Part shown: piece by piece, positions 7,251 to 14,808 of the stretch
Numbering within the stretch: the first letter of the stretch is position 1
How the letters are laid out: every line of letters starts with the position of its first letter
Source of the DNA: an uncultured Bacteroidales bacterium
GTDB lineage: Bacteria > Bacteroidota > Bacteroidia > Bacteroidales > Muribaculaceae
Length of the DNA stretch: 19,345 nucleotides
Direction: 5' to 3'
NCBI GenBank assembly: GCA_900542185.1
Contig: UQMZ01000056.1
Span: 1 to 19,345 of the forward strand
Program-made: the position numbers and the translations under genes
The notes under the pieces: model-generated
What the model was told of the DNA's origin: nothing
Seen by the model: only the letters and a program-made list of their open reading frames with translations
Databases searched by the model: none

Positions 7251-9207
7251 AGACCACATCATACAGTCGCCAGACCTGAATGCAGAACGCCTTGAGACAT
7301 TACGTAAAATGTTTCCAGACTGGTTTACGCAAGAAGGTACACTTGACATCAATGAAGTAAAAAAGGCTGTAAATCCTGATAGCGTTGAAGAAACTGAACG
7401 TTATGAGTTCCGTTGGTTTGGCAAATCGAAGGCCAAACGAAACGCTTTTATGCCGACTCGTGCCACATTGCATTATGATGAAGAACGCAGTGTAAATGCC
7501 GATACAACCCAAAATGTGGTAATTGAGGGAGATAATCTTGAAGTCTTAAAGATACTCACACCATCTTATCGTAATAAAATAAAAATCATCTATATAGATC
7601 CTCCGTATAACGCAGATGCACTCACGGCATATAATGACAATTATTCAGAAAGTCGTACGCATTATTGGGAAGATGCAAATATTACTGAAGATGGCGTTCT
7701 CATTGACTCAATGTCTGTCCCGGAAGGAAGAAAACATAGTGTTTGGATGAGTGATATTTACTCGCGTCTACTAAAAGCGCGGGATTTACTTTCAGAAGAT
7801 GGCATAATACTTATTTCGATTAATGATAAAGAGGTAGCGCATCTAAAAAAGATATGCGAAGAAGTCTTTATGCCACAGAATTTTATTGCTCAATTCGTAT
7901 GGATTACAGACGGGAACTTTGATAATCAAGCAAAAATCAAGAGTTGCCACGAGTATGTGTTGTTATACGCCAAGGATGCGAATAAATTTGACTTCCCAAA
8001 CCTTGTGGATCCAAATGTCGGAGATGGGAGTAAATTAAATAACCAATTTATACGTAATACGATTGTAAAAAATGGTCCCAAAAATCCGATTCAGACTTTG
8101 ACACTTAGAGCCGGTTTCCCTGCAGAAGTGGAAAATATGGTGTTTAAAGCTCAATCTAATCATTGGCCCCACCACGATGTAGATATAGTAATAGAAAACT
8201 ATAAGGTCAAAAATGATGTCGAAATCACTAGTGGTTGGGCAGCCCGTGCGCAGCTTGACCAATTCATGAGTGAAGACAATAATTGGGAACCGGTTAAAGA
8301 TACTAAAAATCAAAATACAAGATTCGTGCTGACCAATGCAGGAGGAATTGACTGTATTAAAGATAGAGGAATCAAGAGTCATGTCATTTCGGTCCTTCAA
8401 AACTTAGGAGGGACTCAGACTGCTACATCTGAACTCGAGAGTCTTGGTATTTATGGATTTCGATATCCCAAACCTACACAACTTTTAGAATATATACTAA
8501 AACTTGACAACAACAAAGATAGTATTATACTCGATTTTTATGCGGGTACTGGAACGACTGGTCATGCTGTAACTAATCTTAATCTTAGAGATGGTGGGTC
8601 AAGAAAGTTTATTCTTGTTCAGTTCCCAGTTGCCTTATCTCCTGAAAACAAAGAAGCAATTAATCGAGGATTCAAGAAAATCAGTGATATTACGATTGCA
8701 CGAAATAAGGCTGTCGTAGAAAAGGTTAAAGCAGATTCTAATGGAAGGATTCTCACCCCTGACGATCAGCAACAGTTGAATCAACTCGGTTTCAAGGTAT
8801 TCACTCTTGCAAAATCTTCTTTCCCCCGCACTGATTTTGCCCCCGATCCGGAGAAGTCAGAGGAAGATAATCTCGAACTTTTCCGCAAATATGTTGCGAA
8901 AAAGGAGCAACAGCTCTCTATGGGTTTTGATGACCAAGAGCTAATCACAGAAATACTCATTTCCAGTGGATTTATGCTTACATACAAACTGGAATTGCAA
9001 CCATCATTTACAGATAACACAATATATCTCGCTACTGATGGCGCAAAAGAGGCATATATCTGTGTTGACAACTTACTAAGTGATTCTACAGTTGACTACT
9101 TTATGCAGAATACCGATACCAAGTTTATCTGCATTGAGCGCGCCCTCAACTCTACCCAAAAGTTCAACCTCAAAAACCGAATGCAGGACAAGTTCTTCGC
9201 ATTCTAA
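7237..9207 (+). CDS. mod: Type III DNA methyltransferase subunit Mod (N6-adenine type)
   Basis: Mod recognises the asymmetric site and methylates adenine on one strand from S-adenosylmethionine, protecting host DNA and guiding Res. The 656-residue product has motif IV D-P-P-Y at 121-124 and the SAM-binding motif I D-F-Y-A-G-T-G at 433-439. Motif IV before motif I marks a beta-class N6-adenine enzyme. The region between them, roughly 220-410, is the expected target-recognition domain and cannot be matched to a sequence by eye. The ATG at 7237 lies inside res, and the next gene begins 5 nt after the stop. I see no long simple repeat near the start of the kind that drives phase-variable mod genes. 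Confidence 0.95.
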   Translation: METYRDHIIQSPDLNAERLETLRKMFPDWFTQEGTLDINEVKKAVNPDSVEETERYEFRWFGKSKAKRNAFMPTRATLHYDEERSVNADTTQNVVIEGDNLEVLKILTPSYRNKIKIIYIDPPYNADALTAYNDNYSESRTHYWEDANITEDGVLIDSMSVPEGRKHSVWMSDIYSRLLKARDLLSEDGIILISINDKEVAHLKKICEEVFMPQNFIAQFVWITDGNFDNQAKIKSCHEYVLLYAKDANKFDFPNLVDPNVGDGSKLNNQFIRNTIVKNGPKNPIQTLTLRAGFPAEVENMVFKAQSNHWPHHDVDIVIENYKVKNDVEITSGWAARAQLDQFMSEDNNWEPVKDTKNQNTRFVLTNAGGIDCIKDRGIKSHVISVLQNLGGTQTATSELESLGIYGFRYPKPTQLLEYILKLDNNKDSIILDFYAGTGTTGHAVTNLNLRDGGSRKFILVQFPVALSPENKEAINRGFKKISDITIARNKAVVEKVKADSNGRILTPDDQQQLNQLGFKVFTLAKSSFPRTDFAPDPEKSEEDNLELFRKYVAKKEQQLSMGFDDQELITEILISSGFMLTYKLELQPSFTDNTIYLATDGAKEAYICVDNLLSDSTVDYFMQNTDTKFICIERALNSTQKFNLKNRMQDKFFAF

Positions 9208-9212
9208 CAATT

Positions 9213-9923
9213 ATGAGTAGAGATGAAATTAACCCTATTCAGCTTATCCATAAATATCTTTATGAGTTGGAGCTATTACGGGATAAAGCATTAACTGCAA
9301 GAAAAAAACTTGTAGAACAGTATAATTATGATGTAATTCACGACTATAGAATAACAATATTTGAACAGATTGACAGGCTTTTGATTTATCACAATACAAA
9401 TGTTGTGCTATTCATAAGGTATATCATGCATCCCCAATATGTGAGTGATATTTTTAATACATCAGAACAAGATTCAAAACGTATTGCCATAGACTATCTA
9501 AAGCGGACCAAGCACGCGTTGATTATATTTGTTCAAAGTGTTGTTGAAAGTTATTATAGAGCCTTTTGCACTGTCCTTGAACTTAAAACTCCACACAATT
9601 TCAGCAAGGTATATGAGTCTTTGTTTAAACATTTTAATATTTCAACTGATAGTGAATGGTGCAAAGCTAATAAGATACTTGCAAAAATAAGGAATACACT
9701 ACATAACAACGGCATACACACCATGTCAGATGAAACCATTAATTATCATGAGACAGAATATATATTTTCTTATAATAGGCTCCATCACGCGGCCGGTTAC
9801 GAGACTATTATATATATGATATCTGATTTGATTGACTTTTTGCATCATATAGGTTCAGCAAGCTCAAGCATCAAACTTATAAAGAACAACGGTTGCGTAG
9901 ACTATTTCAATCTGCCAAATTAA
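9213..9923 (+). CDS. HEPN-like protein of unknown function in the R-M operon
   Basis: A 236-residue, largely helical protein without signal peptide or membrane segment. The most distinctive element is I-R-N-T-L-H-N-N-G-I-H at residues 159-169 (Arg160, Asn161, His164, His169), like the RN...H signature that ends the HEPN fold found in many RNase toxins and Abi proteins. The Arg-to-His spacing is 3 or 8 residues rather than the canonical 4-6, so RNase activity is uncertain. It lies 5 nt after mod and 10 nt before the ATPase-TOPRIM gene, so it is almost certainly co-expressed with both. The closest family I recall is the Cthe_2314-type HEPN group, from the motif alone. A structural or adaptor partner of the ATPase is an alternative. 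Confidence 0.6.
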   Translation: MSRDEINPIQLIHKYLYELELLRDKALTARKKLVEQYNYDVIHDYRITIFEQIDRLLIYHNTNVVLFIRYIMHPQYVSDIFNTSEQDSKRIAIDYLKRTKHALIIFVQSVVESYYRAFCTVLELKTPHNFSKVYESLFKHFNISTDSEWCKANKILAKIRNTLHNNGIHTMSDETINYHETEYIFSYNRLHHAAGYETIIYMISDLIDFLHHIGSASSSIKLIKNNGCVDYFNLPN

Positions 9924-9933
9924 CAAAGCAATC

Positions 9934-11781
9934 ATGAAACAGCTAAATATTTGTATTCAAGAATCATATAAATCTATTCCAAGTGGATTTGTTTGGAATC
10001 ATATTCCTCAGTTTGCTATATTAACAGGAGTAAACGGAGTTGGCAAGACGCAATTATTGAACATTCTCAGACAAAAAGAAGAAAATGGTAAGCAAATCAA
10101 TATACCAATTATGGCAATAGATGATGCCAAAAACAAGATAGCTCTTGTTTTGCCATCTCCTCTAACAAAATCGCAAAATATATCAGGATTACTGTCATAT
10201 TATAATGATACGGACAATAGATTAAACAATATTTCAAATTGGGAAGATTACATAAAGACTTGGATTAATCGGATATCATCGATTAATACAAGACTAGAAG
10301 ATGATTCATTGAATGAATCCGAAAGGCGTCGGTTAAGCCACGAGATTAAGGATTTATCAAACAATATTAAGTCTCATAAGCAGATGATTATGAATGCTAC
10401 CATTTTCGCGTATGAGGAAGAACTAAAAAATATATCTATAAAGACACATAAAACAATCTCTAATATTACTGAAGAAGACATACGTCGATATGCTAATCCA
10501 TATTTCAATGATTTCTCTGAAATAGGAGACTTTGAAAAATACATTAAACAAGAACACGAAGAATATAAAGAGAATCTTGCCATAGCAGCTCGTAAAACGA
10601 ATGTGGAGGAATTTAAAACTTTGGCAAGTCAAGAGAAACCTTTTGAAATAATTAATAGATTATTTCTCAAATATGGTTTTGAATATTTCGAAATGTTAGA
10701 TCCATTTCCGGAGTTAAAGGATCGAAATGGGGAAATTAGGTTTTTAGGAAAACAAAATGAGATAGTAGAATATTCTGCATTATCATCTGGCGAGCAAATG
10801 ATTGTTAAATTTATAATTATGTCCCTTGGTCGAGATATTGCAGGTAGACGAATTAACACGTTAGTATTAGATGAACCTGATGCGCATCTTCACCCCACAA
10901 TGAGTAAAATGATGGTTGATATTCTCTATGAACTTTCTCAACCTAAAGAAAACGGAGGAGGAAATATACGTGTAATTATTACTACACATTCTCCATCCAC
11001 TGTCGCATTTGCTCCTGAAGGGTCTTTATTCGTTCTTGAAAAAGATATTCAAAACAATAAGCATATAAGAGAAACATCTGCATCAGAAGCTATTGAGATT
11101 CTTAGCGATGGAATACTCACATATGACAAAGCTATCAAACAATTCTCATTGGCTATCAATTCGGATAAAAATACCATCATATTCGTTGAAGGCAAAACTG
11201 ATATTCTTCACTTAAAACGAGCCAATGAAATCTTATGCTATAATTTACCTATAGAAATTATAGATATGCATGATGCTGGAGCTTTGGCTAATTTTATAAA
11301 ATCCACTCCTGCTAAACTTTTCCCTGGGAAAAAGTTCATTGCGCTTTTCGATGCTGATAGTGAGGGCTATACTGCCTTTAACAGTGTAAAGGGAGATTCA
11401 AATACCATTAGTAACGCGAAAATAATAACTGCAATTCAAAGTGAAAACCAATCTTTTGCTATGACTTTGATAGCACCCAATCACCTTAATAAATACTGTC
11501 CAATTGAATTCCTATATGATTATGATTATCTAAAAAATCACGACATGTTGGAGAAAAGAAATTTTAAAGAATATCAAATTTTATATAAAGCATCTACACC
11601 CGAAGAATCAATTCAATTAGCGGAAGAATATAACAAAGGAACAGGATTAAGACCATTTAAAACCAAGGATTCTAATAAGAATTTATTTTCTAATGACTGC
11701 TTATTAGAAAACGATCCAAATGTATTTATCCATTTTAAACCCACATTAGATGTAATAAAACATATAATTGAGTTTAAATAA
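9934..11781 (+). CDS. ABC-type ATPase fused to OLD-like TOPRIM domain
   Basis: The 615-residue product joins an SMC/ABC-type ATPase to a TOPRIM nuclease-like domain, as in OLD-family enzymes, GajA of Gabija, and fused PARIS effectors. Walker A G-V-N-G-V-G-K-T is at 32-39, a helical insert covers about 95-240, the ABC signature L-S-S-G-E-Q is at 283-288, Walker B L-V-L-D-E-P at 310-315, and the H-loop T-T-H-S at 350-353. TOPRIM follows: Glu419 and Asp423 in V-E-G-K-T-D, then Asp473 and Asp475 in F-D-A-D-S-E. All expected metal-binding acids are present. Such proteins sense or process invading DNA. It closes the res-mod-HEPN operon and is expected to act with the HEPN-like protein. The exact system cannot be named from sequence. 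Confidence 0.8.
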   Translation: MKQLNICIQESYKSIPSGFVWNHIPQFAILTGVNGVGKTQLLNILRQKEENGKQINIPIMAIDDAKNKIALVLPSPLTKSQNISGLLSYYNDTDNRLNNISNWEDYIKTWINRISSINTRLEDDSLNESERRRLSHEIKDLSNNIKSHKQMIMNATIFAYEEELKNISIKTHKTISNITEEDIRRYANPYFNDFSEIGDFEKYIKQEHEEYKENLAIAARKTNVEEFKTLASQEKPFEIINRLFLKYGFEYFEMLDPFPELKDRNGEIRFLGKQNEIVEYSALSSGEQMIVKFIIMSLGRDIAGRRINTLVLDEPDAHLHPTMSKMMVDILYELSQPKENGGGNIRVIITTHSPSTVAFAPEGSLFVLEKDIQNNKHIRETSASEAIEILSDGILTYDKAIKQFSLAINSDKNTIIFVEGKTDILHLKRANEILCYNLPIEIIDMHDAGALANFIKSTPAKLFPGKKFIALFDADSEGYTAFNSVKGDSNTISNAKIITAIQSENQSFAMTLIAPNHLNKYCPIEFLYDYDYLKNHDMLEKRNFKEYQILYKASTPEESIQLAEEYNKGTGLRPFKTKDSNKNLFSNDCLLENDPNVFIHFKPTLDVIKHIIEFK

Positions 11782-11796
11782 TTTCACCATGTTAAC

Positions 11797-11952
11797 ATGA
11801 ATGGATTATATGTATATTGTAGTATTTTAGAACATGGTGGAGATACCCAAAATGAGGTTCGGTTATCCAATGAGACTGTGAGACTCACTGCTGCCAAAGG
11901 ACAGAACTATTCAGTTCAATAAATCGACCATGTCAAGACATATATTAATTGA
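11797..11952 (+). pseudogene. Decayed N-terminus of a RhuM-family protein
   Basis: An ATG at 11797 opens 41 codons to a TAA at 11920-11922. Residues 19-31 (N-E-V-R-L-S-N-E-T-V-R-L-T) closely resemble the conserved start of RhuM proteins as I remember it (I-x-V-R-L-E-N-E-T-V-W-L-T). After the stop the same frame continues I-D-H-V-K-T-Y-I-N to a TGA at 11950-11952, resembling the following helix of the family, which suggests an in-frame nonsense mutation followed by loss of the rest. RhuM genes are often found beside restriction-modification loci, which fits the position right after the operon. The identification rests on a short match. Confidence 0.5.
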
Positions 11953-11962
11953 TTTTAGTGTT

Positions 11963-12001
11963 GAAATTACGACTAGAAAACCGGGCAGTAGTCGTAATTT
12001 C
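11963..12001. repeat. 13-bp perfect inverted repeat (hairpin)
   Basis: GAAATTACGACTA (11963-11975) and TAGTCGTAATTTC (11989-12001) are exact reverse complements around a 13-nt loop. The right arm extends into a second smaller palindrome, TAGTCG...CGACTA (11989-12006). No T-tract follows on the plus strand. It may terminate the defence operon, be a mobile repeat, or be a protein-binding site; sequence alone does not decide. Confidence 0.7.
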
Positions 12002-12060
12002 GACTAATAAATCGTGTAGTAGGCGAGTAGTTGATGCGAAACCGAGTAGTAGGTGAGCGG
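12001..12060. repeat. Degenerate 30-bp tandem repeat
   Basis: The last 20 bases of each 30-bp unit are similar: 12011-12030 and 12041-12060 agree at about 15 of 20 positions and share the core GTAGTAGG. The unit directly follows the 13-bp inverted repeat. Function unknown. Confidence 0.5.
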
Positions 12061-12121
12061 TTTGGAAAATATAGGGTATAAAAAAGATTGAAATTTGCTA
12101 TATAATTTGGGAGGCATTTCT

Positions 12122-12129
12122 TAATTTTG
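12122..12129 (+). promoter_or_regulatory. Probable -7 box of the secreted enzyme gene
   Basis: TAATTTTG fits TAnnTTTG and lies about 30 nt before the ATG at 12160. The nearest upstream TTTG is 24 nt away (12094-12097), somewhat longer than the usual 19-21. A TTG start at 12127 would overlap this box, supporting the ATG at 12160. Confidence 0.4.
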
Positions 12130-12159
12130 CAATTGAAATTAACCTTACTGTCCCTACAC

Positions 12160-14808
12160 ATGAAACTGAAATATATCGCGGTCGTTGCCGGCGCTATGTT
12201 GCTTGCTGGTAGTACAACGGCACAGTCCGCTGGAAAAATTACCTCACAGTCCGCTGAAAAAACTGCATCACGGTCTACTAAAAAAAGTACTTCTCAATCC
12301 GCTGAAAAAGCCGCGTCTCAATCCGCTGGAAAAGTAAGGATTGAGAGTCCGACGGAGGGCAGGATTACGCATGAGTTCGTGGCTGAGCAGCAGATGAAGG
12401 ACCAGCTGCTGCAGATGCTGGCCGACTTCACGCCGTATATGCGCGATAATTGGCAGGAGATAAATGACAAAAACTCGGCCGGTTCGCCGTTAGGCGTGTT
12501 CAAGGGGGAGAACACCATGGGCAATAACGAGCAGGGCGTTCGTCACAATGCCGACTTCTCGATTATATGCGCCTTCTTGGTGAAATATGCCCAGGGCAAG
12601 GTCACGCTTCCCGACGGCATCACATGGGATAATCTGAAGGATTGGGCGGCGCGTTCGCTGAATTATGCCTACTCCACACACAAGGCCAACAGGCTTTATG
12701 CCTGCAAAAACAATTCATATTGGGGTTCAACCGCTAAAAATGATTCGCAGTGGGAATCTTCGCTATGGGCCATGTCGGTGGCTTATTCGGCATTCTTCCA
12801 GTGGGACACGCTGACCGCCGACCAAAAGAAAGCCATCGAAAAGCTACTTGAAGCTGAATGTAACTATGAGCTGGAGCGCGACATTCCCACCGGCTACAAC
12901 GGCGACACCAAGGCCGAGGAGAACGGCTGGGAAGCCGATGTGCTGGCCGTGGCCTTGGGTCTGTTTCCTGACAATGCCAAGGCGCCGCAGTGGTTCGAGC
13001 GTATGCGCGAATTCGCCATCAACAGCTATTCGCATCCCGACGACGCTTCGGACAATACGGTAATAGATCCCGAATATGACAACAAGACCGTGGCCGACCT
13101 CTATCGCGGACAGAACCTGTTTGACGACTGGACTCTGCAGAACCACAGCCTGTTCCATACCAGCTATCAGAACGTGGTGATGCAGGAACTCGGTGAGGCA
13201 GCCTTAGGTCTGAAGCTGTTCCAGAAGGAACTGAAGGGTGCAGAGAAGTGGAAGTCGAACGCCCTGATGCATAACAATCAGAATGTGATGGACCGGGTGC
13301 TGAACCGCCTGGCGCTGGCCGATGGCGAACTGGCCATGCCCAACGGCAACGACTGGAGCCTGTTCCTGTTCGACCAGATCACGTCATATTCCACCATGGC
13401 CTGTTTCCTGCAGGATCCGGTGGCGTTGTTCCTGGAGAACATGGCTTACAAATACATCCGGGCGCGTCAGACTACCACGGCCGACGGCTCGTGGCTGCTT
13501 CGTGCCGATGTAGGCTCGCGCCGCATGGGTGTGGAGGCGCATCGCGTCATGATGACATGGCTGATGCATGAGGTGATGCCTACGGCTTCCGTCACTCCGG
13601 CCACATGGCAGGAAATTCAGGATAAATATGGTGACACATACATCTTCCCTGCACAGAACGTGATACGCAGTTCGTCGCCGTCACGATTCGTATGCTTCTC
13701 ATGGAGCGCGGGTCTGAAGAACTACAGCGGCTACATCGCCTCGCACAATCCCGACAACAACAAGATAATAGTGCCGTTCCGATCCGGCAACAACGGCAAT
13801 TTCCTCGGCTGGTACGACGTGAACGGCAAGAACGCCGATGCCGTGCCTGTCGTGAGCGGCATATACGAGACCGGTAAGAACCACTTCGTGATGAACGGCG
13901 AGCTGAACACCAACGGCGGCGCGCTCAATAACCGCTTCGTGATATACGCCACACCCGGCAACGCCGTGATCTATCTGGACTATGTCACGGCCAACAACAA
14001 CGCCACCATATCTAAGGAAAAGGGTGGACTGATGGCCATATCCACCGACCCCTTCACCAAGGAGAAGCGCACCCTTTATTATGAAGGCAACGACGAAGGC
14101 AATATATCGGACGGCAAGACATTCGTCGACATTCCTTCCGAATGGGTCAACATCGACGGTAAGCTTGGTTTCACCGCTCCCGGCAACAAGGGTATGGGTT
14201 TCGGCGACCAGGCCAACAACAATTCAATCCTGACTTCCAGGCTCTACACCCTTTATTCCGACAGACAGCGCGATGTCAGGGCCGGTGATGTGGTTGACCG
14301 CCGCAATGTCAACTATTATACCAATGTGGACGTGGCCATGACGCGCACGATGAAGCGGAAGACCATGTCGCTTACCGACAAGTTGCCGCAGGGCTGGAAC
14401 GGAACAATCGTACCCGATCCCGATGGCGTGTACTATCTGTTGGCGTCCAACTTCATGAGCATGGGTCCCGCCGAACTGACCGGAATCAGCATCGACAGCA
14501 TGGCGCCGGTATTCTCGGTCGATACAAAAATCACCGACAACGCTTCGTCAGCCACGGTGGTGGAGCAGCTGAACAATTCATTGGCCGACGAACTCCGCGT
14601 ATTCGTCAAGGGCACGAAACTGACTGCCGTTCAGGATCCGAAGGATTCCTCGGTGGCTTATATCACCAATGACGCCAATACAGCCGCAAGTCCTGAAGTA
14701 ATGATTATTTCCGATGGCAAGCCTGTCGGCGAAACGGTGAAAATCCCGGCCCGAAAGACCGTGAAAGTCTATTTGCAGGATGGTCAGATAATGAGTACTG
14801 TACTCTAA
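12160..14808 (+). CDS. Large secreted polysaccharide-degrading-enzyme-like protein
   Basis: The 882-residue product starts at ATG 12160 with a Sec signal peptide (cleavage likely near T-T-A-Q, residues 19-22); a TTG start at 12127 would add 11 residues before it. Residues 22-60 are an 8-residue repeat linker. Then comes a helix-rich half of the kind seen in alpha/alpha-toroid lyases and hydrolases, with striking conserved-looking stretches D-T-K-A-E-E-N-G-W and Q-N-H-S-L-F-H-T-S-Y, followed by a beta-rich half from about 500 onward. This layout fits a polysaccharide lyase or related enzyme, but I cannot assign a CAZy family, and the hallmark motifs of PL8 are not clear. The stop overlaps the converging sensor kinase stop. 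The GC-richer composition contrasts with the restriction operon. Confidence 0.6.
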   Translation: MKLKYIAVVAGAMLLAGSTTAQSAGKITSQSAEKTASRSTKKSTSQSAEKAASQSAGKVRIESPTEGRITHEFVAEQQMKDQLLQMLADFTPYMRDNWQEINDKNSAGSPLGVFKGENTMGNNEQGVRHNADFSIICAFLVKYAQGKVTLPDGITWDNLKDWAARSLNYAYSTHKANRLYACKNNSYWGSTAKNDSQWESSLWAMSVAYSAFFQWDTLTADQKKAIEKLLEAECNYELERDIPTGYNGDTKAEENGWEADVLAVALGLFPDNAKAPQWFERMREFAINSYSHPDDASDNTVIDPEYDNKTVADLYRGQNLFDDWTLQNHSLFHTSYQNVVMQELGEAALGLKLFQKELKGAEKWKSNALMHNNQNVMDRVLNRLALADGELAMPNGNDWSLFLFDQITSYSTMACFLQDPVALFLENMAYKYIRARQTTTADGSWLLRADVGSRRMGVEAHRVMMTWLMHEVMPTASVTPATWQEIQDKYGDTYIFPAQNVIRSSSPSRFVCFSWSAGLKNYSGYIASHNPDNNKIIVPFRSGNNGNFLGWYDVNGKNADAVPVVSGIYETGKNHFVMNGELNTNGGALNNRFVIYATPGNAVIYLDYVTANNNATISKEKGGLMAISTDPFTKEKRTLYYEGNDEGNISDGKTFVDIPSEWVNIDGKLGFTAPGNKGMGFGDQANNNSILTSRLYTLYSDRQRDVRAGDVVDRRNVNYYTNVDVAMTRTMKRKTMSLTDKLPQGWNGTIVPDPDGVYYLLASNFMSMGPAELTGISIDSMAPVFSVDTKITDNASSATVVEQLNNSLADELRVFVKGTKLTAVQDPKDSSVAYITNDANTAASPEVMIISDGKPVGETVKIPARKTVKVYLQDGQIMSTVL
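12223..12336 (+). repeat. 24-bp minisatellite encoding an 8-residue linker repeat
   Basis: Directly after the signal peptide, the protein reads as about 4.6 units of Q-S-A-(G/E)-K-x-x-S, encoded by imperfect 24-bp repeats. The repeats are rich in Lys, Ser and Ala and should be a flexible polar spacer. Copy number may vary between strains. Confidence 0.8.

Noticed and set aside
7237..7400. Phase-variable mod through simple sequence repeats
   Set aside because: No tetranucleotide or long homopolymer tract is seen at the start of mod.
12127..12159. TTG start adding 11 residues to the secreted enzyme
   Set aside because: It would precede the signal peptide with non-signal residues and overlap the -7 box; ATG at 12160 gives a standard signal peptide.
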